Shown here piece by piece: positions 24,575 through 29,456 of a stretch of 29,456 bases of DNA. The position numbers and the translations under genes are program-made. Position 1 is the first letter of the stretch; each line of letters begins with the position of its first letter. This DNA is from JBLHGU01 sp047615875 (GTDB lineage: Bacteria > Pseudomonadota > Gammaproteobacteria > Arenicellales > CAJQKF01), in assembly GCA_047615875.1 (NCBI GenBank), contig JBLHGU010000045.1:1-29456 (forward strand), given 5' to 3'. The notes under the pieces were generated by a model, which ran no database searches, was not told the origin of the DNA, and worked only from the letters and a program-made list of their open reading frames with translations.

Positions 24575-26649
24575 TGAACTCCTCTGACTGCGCCCCTGGG
24601 CCACTCTCGAATAACACTATCAGTAATTTCGTTATCACTATCAATATTCCTTGCGACCTTATGTCCCGCATAGACAGCCGACGCCACAGTTCCGGGTGCA
24701 TGGCAGTCACCAATTAATTCAATAGAAAGATTATCAGCATTTAAATCTTTCTGTGACATCATTAATTCATTATACAATGTGTCACGAGGTGTTCTTGCGG
24801 TTATCAGCAAAAGCACATCACATTGTGTCTGCTCGAGCCGGCTGGTAAATTTACATTGGGTTGTAAGCATCTCATCCTGCACTGATACGACCACACGATT
24901 TGCCTGAATCTCTACATTTTGATTCAACAGATGTGACTGAATATGGCGCTGTTCTAAAGTTTGTTCGGTCCAGGCAGAAACCAGCGGGGCCGGTGTAACC
25001 AAAGTTACCTGGCAACCACGTTCGACTAATAACTCAGCCATCACACCGCCCATATAGTAATGATCGTCATCAAAGATAACCACATGACCGCTAACTTGAG
25101 CGCCAGCGAAAATATCATCGGGGCTTAAAACTTTACAGTGATCTGACGATAGGTCCAGAGGCCATTGATGATAACGACCGGTACCATCACGGCGCCAGGT
25201 TGCGCCTGTCGCCAATAAAACCTTGTCTGCCCCAACTTGTAACACCTGTTCAGCTGTAAGTTCGCTATTAAGATACATCTGCACATTCGACATCTGTTGC
25301 AGCAAGCCTACGCGGTAGTCACGCACTCTGATATAACTAGACATGCCCGGCAATCTGGATTCATGCAAAAGTCGACCACCGTAATCAGTCCCGGACTCGG
25401 CCAATGTGACCTCATAGCCTCGGCGGGCCAGCTGCAAGGCCGCTTCTAGCCCAGCTGGGCCGGCACCAACGACTAAAATGTGCTCACTTATAGCGGCCTT
25501 TGCTATCGACTCAGGATGCCAACCCCGGCGCCATTCCTCACCTATAGTAGGATTCTGGGTACAACGCATTGGCACACCCAAACTATCGCCACTAACGCAT
25601 ATGTTGCAGCCAATGCATTCGCGAATTTCATCTAACCTACCCTCACGAATTTTGTTTGGTAAAAATGGGTCGGCAATGGATGGGCGGGCTGCGCCAATGA
25701 AGTCCAGGTGACCATCTCTTATGCGCTTCACCATAGCATCTGGGGAGGTAAACCGGCCAACCCCAACAACCGGTTTACTCGTTAAATTTTTAACGAACGC
25801 GGTATAGTTGTCCTGATAACCCTCTATCGGCTGAAAACGCGCCGTAGCAGAATCATGGGACCAGTCACTTAAATTAACATCCCACAGATCAGGGATTTCC
25901 GCTAGCATCGAAACAATTTCGAAACCTTCGTCATCAGCTGCAATGCCATCTTTTCCAAGTAACTCGTCTACGGCAAATCGAAACGCTACGGCACAACGAT
26001 CACCAATCGCATCCTTGACGTCTTCAAGCACCTCTTTGGTCAGTCTGACACGGTTTTCCAGACTACCTCCATATTCATCCGTGCGATGATTGTATCGACG
26101 TTGCATAAAATGCATCAGAGTCACCATACAATGACCGGCATAGACATAAACAATATCGAAACCGGCCTGCTCGGCTCTAATAGCGGCCTGCACATACCAA
26201 CGCCTGAGATCAGCTATGTCTTTCCTTGTCATAGCCCGAGCGTAGATCGGGTTGAAGGAAGCCACTGGCATCGCCCCCGGCGCAAGTGGCGTCAGGCGAC
26301 TAAATAAATTAGAGCTGTGAAAGCCATTGTGAGCCAGTTCGATTCCGGCCAGTGAGCCATATTCATGCACTGCACTGGTCATTAAAGCCAATGGTGCGAT
26401 GTCTGCATCACTCCAGAGTCTACCCTCGGCATAGGGAGCTAAATCTGATGTCGGATGAATTTCCACTTCTTCTGTGCAGACAACGCCCCAGCCACCTTCA
26501 GCCTTGATGCCACGATGTCGCGCCAGACTTTGCGGATGGATATGCCCCATGCCGGTACAGTGCGGCACCTGATAGAAACGGTTTGGCGCTGTTACCGGAC
26601 CTATTGTGACCGGTTCAAAAAGAATATCGTAAGGCGAATCCGTCATCAT
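24571..26649 (-). CDS. Trimethylamine dehydrogenase-like FMN/4Fe-4S oxidoreductase
   Basis: A 692-residue flavoprotein in three parts: an Old Yellow Enzyme-type barrel (about 1-340), a 4Fe-4S site, and two dinucleotide-binding domains (from VVGAGPAGLEAALQLARRG near 392). It aligns along its length with trimethylamine dehydrogenase (TMADH). C31 in YQVPHC matches the Cys that covalently holds FMN. Y170 and H173 match TMADH Y169/H172, D266 matches D267, and cluster cysteines are 345, 348, 351 and 363. Two aromatic-bowl residues differ: TMADH Tyr60 is E61 here, and Trp355 is D355. Such enzymes oxidatively demethylate or deaminate amines and pass electrons to ETF. The substrate is probably not trimethylamine. 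The start overlaps the recQ stop by one base (TAATG). Confidence 0.88.
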   Translation of the reverse strand: MMTDSPYDILFEPVTIGPVTAPNRFYQVPHCTGMGHIHPQSLARHRGIKAEGGWGVVCTEEVEIHPTSDLAPYAEGRLWSDADIAPLALMTSAVHEYGSLAGIELAHNGFHSSNLFSRLTPLAPGAMPVASFNPIYARAMTRKDIADLRRWYVQAAIRAEQAGFDIVYVYAGHCMVTLMHFMQRRYNHRTDEYGGSLENRVRLTKEVLEDVKDAIGDRCAVAFRFAVDELLGKDGIAADDEGFEIVSMLAEIPDLWDVNLSDWSHDSATARFQPIEGYQDNYTAFVKNLTSKPVVGVGRFTSPDAMVKRIRDGHLDFIGAARPSIADPFLPNKIREGRLDEIRECIGCNICVSGDSLGVPMRCTQNPTIGEEWRRGWHPESIAKAAISEHILVVGAGPAGLEAALQLARRGYEVTLAESGTDYGGRLLHESRLPGMSSYIRVRDYRVGLLQQMSNVQMYLNSELTAEQVLQVGADKVLLATGATWRRDGTGRYHQWPLDLSSDHCKVLSPDDIFAGAQVSGHVVIFDDDHYYMGGVMAELLVERGCQVTLVTPAPLVSAWTEQTLEQRHIQSHLLNQNVEIQANRVVVSVQDEMLTTQCKFTSRLEQTQCDVLLLITARTPRDTLYNELMMSQKDLNADNLSIELIGDCHAPGTVASAVYAGHKVARNIDSDNEITDSVIREWPRGAVRGVQ
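24579..24585 (-). promoter_or_regulatory. Shine-Dalgarno site deciding the YHS gene start
   Basis: On the minus strand AGAGGAG lies 4 bases before the ATG at 24574, inside the end of the dehydrogenase gene. It supports the shorter start and coupled translation. Confidence 0.65.
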
Positions 26650-28511
26650 TACTCATTATTGATTAATTGTAGAAACTCGAAACCATAGCTTTCAAGTTTG
26701 GCTTTACCAACGCCATTGACCTCGCCTAGTTCATCAAGATTAGCAGGCTTTTTCTCGGCCATAGCCTTAAGTGTTGCGTCATGAAAAACCATGTAAGGCG
26801 GTAAATTTCTAGTACGCGCCAGTTCACTACGCAAACCGCGCAATTGCTCGAATAGATCCAGATCGCCAGATTCGAGCTGAATACTGGCAGCAGAATTTTT
26901 CTTACGAGATTTGGCAGCCTTAACCATTTGTCGATAGAGAAAAGTCTGTTCACCTTTTAATAGTGGCCTGCAACTGTCGTTCAATGTCAAAGACCCATAC
27001 TCATCATCTACATGGATAAAACCTCGAGCAATGAGTTGTCGATACAGACTTTTCCACTGGGTCGCGGGCCATTGTGAGCCAATACCAAAAACTGACAATT
27101 GATGGTGATTGTTGCGTTGAATACGATCATCTTCGGAACCCGTTAACACCTGGGCGAGATAGGTGACCCCAAATTTTTGCCCAGTACGATAAATGCACGA
27201 TAACGCCTTGCGAGCCTCATCACTGGCATCAATGGACTTCGGCGGTGTCAGGCAGTTATCACAGTTACCACAGGGTTGTTCCAATACCTCACCAAAATAG
27301 GCCAGTAATGACTGCCGCCGACATTCAACCAGTTCGCAGAATGACAACATACTATCTAGCTTACGTTGCATCACCCGAATTTGATGTTCCGGAGCGTCAG
27401 AACTCTCCACAATACGGCGTAACAAAATGACGTCCTGCAAGGTATAGGACATCCAGGCATTTGCAGGCATCCCATCTCGACCGGCACGACCAGTTTCCTG
27501 ATAGTAAGCCTCGATGTTTTTGGGCAGATTCAAATGCGCAACAAAACGGACATCTGGCTTATCGATTCCCATACCGAAAGCAATGGTGGCAACTATGATC
27601 AAACCTTCTTCCTTGAGAAACCGATGTTGATTTTGCTGTCGAGCACGGTCATTCATACCCGCGTGGTAGGGCAATGCGTTTCGTCCCTTGCCATTTAACC
27701 AGGCCGCCACTTCATCGACTTTATTACGCGACAGGCAATAAACAATTCCGGCATCTTCAGGATGCTCACTACTGATAAATTTCCAGAGTGCCTCGCGCCC
27801 ACCACTATCCGATATTTGGTAGCGGATATTCGGTCGATCAAAACTGTCCACGAAATGACTGGCATGATGCAGATCCAGTTGCGAGATAATTTCCTCGCGC
27901 GTACGTTGGTCTGCGGTGGCTGTTAGTGCAATCCGCGGTACAGCAGGAAATCGTTCACCCAGTATGCGTAGTTGTTGGTACTCTTTGCGAAAATCATGTC
28001 CCCACTGAGATACGCAATGCGCTTCATCGATGGCAAATAATGCCACATCAACTCGATCTAGCAGGCCCAGCATGTGCTCCATGAGCAACCTCTCTGGCGC
28101 CACATAAAGCAAGTCCAGTCGTCCCTGTTGAATGGCACGTTCTATCTCGGCCTTTTCCTGGCCACTCTGAGTTGAATTAATAAATGCTGCACGAATACCC
28201 AGTTCGAGCAAACCCTGCACCTGATCCTGCATCAGGGCGATTAGTGGCGACACAATCACGCCAACACCTGTACGCAACATAGAGGGAATCTGGTAACACA
28301 GCGACTTGCCACCACCCGTGGGCATCAGCAGCAGGCAATCCTGTCCTGCTAGTACCTGATGTATGGCTTTTTGTTGGGTAGGCCTAAAGTCTGAATAACC
28401 AAAAATTTCCCGCAATACTTTGCGAGGCACCTCGGGATTCACCAGATATTCGGGCTCGCCAGCCGCCTTCGCATCATGGAACTCTTCCCAATACGCCTGC
28501 CCTGGTTGCAT
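26649..28511 (-). CDS. recQ: ATP-dependent DNA helicase RecQ
   Basis: A 620-residue RecQ helicase that unwinds recombination and fork intermediates. Motif 0 is EIFGYSDFRPTQ, Walker A is MPTGGGKSLCYQ (K69), and the DEAH box is AIDEAHCVSQWGHDFR. Motif VI is QETGRAGRDG. The zinc site is CELVECRRQSLLAYFGE followed by CGNCDNC, then the RQC domain. An HRDC domain closes the protein (LPPYMVFHDATLKAMAE). The frame is open upstream to 28598, but those 29 codons overlap the regulator gene and lack family similarity. The ATG at 28511, 10 bases after the regulator stop, gives a normal length (E. coli 609). A recQ gene inside this signalling unit is unusual. Confidence 0.94.
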   Translation of the reverse strand: MQPGQAYWEEFHDAKAAGEPEYLVNPEVPRKVLREIFGYSDFRPTQQKAIHQVLAGQDCLLLMPTGGGKSLCYQIPSMLRTGVGVIVSPLIALMQDQVQGLLELGIRAAFINSTQSGQEKAEIERAIQQGRLDLLYVAPERLLMEHMLGLLDRVDVALFAIDEAHCVSQWGHDFRKEYQQLRILGERFPAVPRIALTATADQRTREEIISQLDLHHASHFVDSFDRPNIRYQISDSGGREALWKFISSEHPEDAGIVYCLSRNKVDEVAAWLNGKGRNALPYHAGMNDRARQQNQHRFLKEEGLIIVATIAFGMGIDKPDVRFVAHLNLPKNIEAYYQETGRAGRDGMPANAWMSYTLQDVILLRRIVESSDAPEHQIRVMQRKLDSMLSFCELVECRRQSLLAYFGEVLEQPCGNCDNCLTPPKSIDASDEARKALSCIYRTGQKFGVTYLAQVLTGSEDDRIQRNNHHQLSVFGIGSQWPATQWKSLYRQLIARGFIHVDDEYGSLTLNDSCRPLLKGEQTFLYRQMVKAAKSRKKNSAASIQLESGDLDLFEQLRGLRSELARTRNLPPYMVFHDATLKAMAEKKPANLDELGEVNGVGKAKLESYGFEFLQLINNE

Positions 28512-28521
28512 AGTATGTTCG

Positions 28522-29184
28522 TCAGTCAACGTTAATTTGCTTATTACACAAACCTTTTTCAACGGCCATAACCGCCGCCTCGACACGCGAGTGTACACTC
28601 AACTTTCGCAATATTGCCTTCACATGCAGCTTCACCGTCCCATCAGAAATATTCAGGTGTCGGGCAATCACCTTATTACTTTGTCCTTCAGACAAATGAC
28701 ATAGAATTTCCATTTCCCTTGGTGTTAATTCACTAAAAGGTGCCATGCTTTTCCGTCGTTCAGGGGTATTGCCGTTTTTCACCAGGTTGGCCAACGCACC
28801 GGTTAATTCGGGCGCGACAATGGTCTTTCCCATTTGTAATTCATGTAAAGCACTAACCAATGCGTCGGGCTCCATATCTTTTAATAAGTACCCCCGTGCA
28901 CCGTTACGCAAACTTTCTGATAAATCATTCTGATCAGTACTAGTAGTTAACATCACCACTGGTAGTTCGGAAAAGTTTTGCAGTAACTCTTTTAGAACCT
29001 GCAGGCCAGACATTTCCGGCATTCTCATATCCAGCAATACAACATCTGGTTGATGCTCAGTTACTAAAGCACACGCCCGTTGAGGTTCTCCAACAGCTGC
29101 AATTACCCGTATACCGCGTCTTTCAAGCAAGCCTTCAAGGCCAACTCGAAACAGTGCGTGATCATCTATAACCAGAACTTTCAT
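28522..29184 (-). CDS. NarL/UhpA-type response regulator
   Basis: A 220-residue regulator of the NarL family. The receiver has VIDDHALFRVGLEGLLE, phospho-acceptor D52 in LLDMRMPEMSG, MLTTST and the conserved Lys in YLLKDM. After a linker, the LuxR-type domain is LTPREMEILCHLSEGQSNKVIARHL followed by ISDGTVKLHVKAILRKL, the typical NarL recognition helix region. The ATG overlaps the stop of the upstream kinase by 4 bases (ATGA), so the pair is coupled. The input signal is unknown because the sensor is cut by the window edge. recQ starts 10 bases downstream. Confidence 0.93.
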   Translation of the reverse strand: MKVLVIDDHALFRVGLEGLLERRGIRVIAAVGEPQRACALVTEHQPDVVLLDMRMPEMSGLQVLKELLQNFSELPVVMLTTSTDQNDLSESLRNGARGYLLKDMEPDALVSALHELQMGKTIVAPELTGALANLVKNGNTPERRKSMAPFSELTPREMEILCHLSEGQSNKVIARHLNISDGTVKLHVKAILRKLSVHSRVEAAVMAVEKGLCNKQINVD

Positions 29185-29456
29185 GACATTTCACTCTTAA
29201 TAATTTCCTGCTGATCAGAATCTACATTCTGATCAGCATTGAACCACAACCATACCCGTGTACCATCGCCGGGCTCGCTCTCTATTTTAAACTCACCGCC
29301 AATCTGCTCCGCACGTTCATGCATGATAGACAAGCCAAAGTGGCCATCACTAGGTGCATTGTCTTTTTTCTGTTCAAACCCGTGGCCATCGTCCTCTACC
29401 ATTACACGATAATAGCCATCTTCACAACTGAGTAACACACGAGCAGCATCAGCACC
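29181..29456 (-). CDS. NarX-type sensor histidine kinase, C-terminal part
   Basis: The last 91 residues of a HATPase_c domain; the gene continues beyond the right edge. Visible motifs are the end of the N-box region (ADAARVLLSCEDGYYRVMV), the G1 box VEDDGHGFE, and the G2 region HFGLSIMHERAEQIGGEFKIES with GDGTRVWLWF. The phrase GLSIMHERAEQIGG is diagnostic of the NarX/UhpB HisKA_3 class. The frame is open to the edge, so the internal ATG at 29438 is not the start. It overlaps its NarL-type partner by 4 bases. Sensor domains are not visible. Confidence 0.9.
   Translation of the reverse strand, partial: GADAARVLLSCEDGYYRVMVEDDGHGFEQKKDNAPSDGHFGLSIMHERAEQIGGEFKIESEPGDGTRVWLWFNADQNVDSDQQEIIKSEMS

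Noticed and set aside
24575..24604. ATG at 24604 as start of the YHS protein.
   Set aside because: The ATG at 24574 has a strong Shine-Dalgarno and an ATGA overlap with the dehydrogenase, and gives a clean membrane-anchor N-terminus.
28512..28598. Extended N-terminus for RecQ.
   Set aside because: These 29 codons overlap the regulator gene and have no RecQ similarity; the ATG at 28511 gives a normal length.
1..29456. Mobile elements, CRISPR arrays, tRNA or rRNA genes, prophage.
   Set aside because: No transposase or integrase, direct-repeat array, tRNA-like cloverleaf or rRNA sequence was recognised; all long frames fit chromosomal genes.

Overview
The window reads as chromosomal DNA from a gammaproteobacterium. 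The evidence is the conserved lipopolysaccharide-export and nitrogen-PTS block (kdsD-lptC-lptA-lptB-rpoN-hpf-ptsN-hprK-rapZ-HPr-enzyme I), plus priA, zapE, yrfG, trmL and dgkA of gammaproteobacterial type. Base composition is moderate and looks even throughout. I see no phage, transposase, CRISPR, tRNA or rRNA genes. Order and genus cannot be fixed from sequence alone; the presence of hprK argues against an enterobacterium or a pseudomonad.

Layout. (1) 1-2040, minus strand: a truncated LolD/MacB-type ABC ATPase, an MBL-fold hydrolase and a short AlkA-type DNA glycosylase. (2) 2141-5154, plus strand: a tight run of a DUF4126 membrane protein, hemJ, trmL, a RarD-type permease and a flavin reductase-like protein. 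(3) 5177-5554, minus strand: dgkA. (4) 5555-6197: the only long gap, AT-rich, with two perfect and three near-perfect DnaA boxes just before priA. It is a candidate replication origin or DnaA-controlled region. (5) 6198-10231: priA, then zapE and yrfG on the opposite strand. (6) 10377-19957: the kdsD-to-enzyme I block. It lacks kdsC, carries a short LptC, includes HPr kinase/phosphorylase, and ends with a stand-alone S24 domain protein. (7) 20031-20936: an EamA permease. (8) 21041-29456, minus strand: seven closely packed genes ending at a strong hairpin. They are a NarX-type kinase (partial), a NarL-type regulator, recQ, a trimethylamine-dehydrogenase-like flavoprotein, a membrane-anchored YHS protein, a sensor kinase with a PhnD-like extracytoplasmic domain, and a FixJ-type regulator.

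How the genes work together. Region 6 couples outer-membrane lipid supply (Kdo precursor and Lpt machinery) to sigma-54 and a regulatory phosphorelay: enzyme I to HPr to PtsN, with HprK able to phosphorylate HPr on serine and RapZ controlling amino-sugar supply. No sugar permease is present, so this PTS appears purely regulatory. Region 8 looks like a signalling and metabolic unit in which an amine- or N-methyl-type dehydrogenase is placed beside a solute-binding-type sensor kinase. The substrate is unknown, and the altered active-site residues suggest it is not trimethylamine. This unit and the DnaA-box cluster are the most interesting parts of the window.
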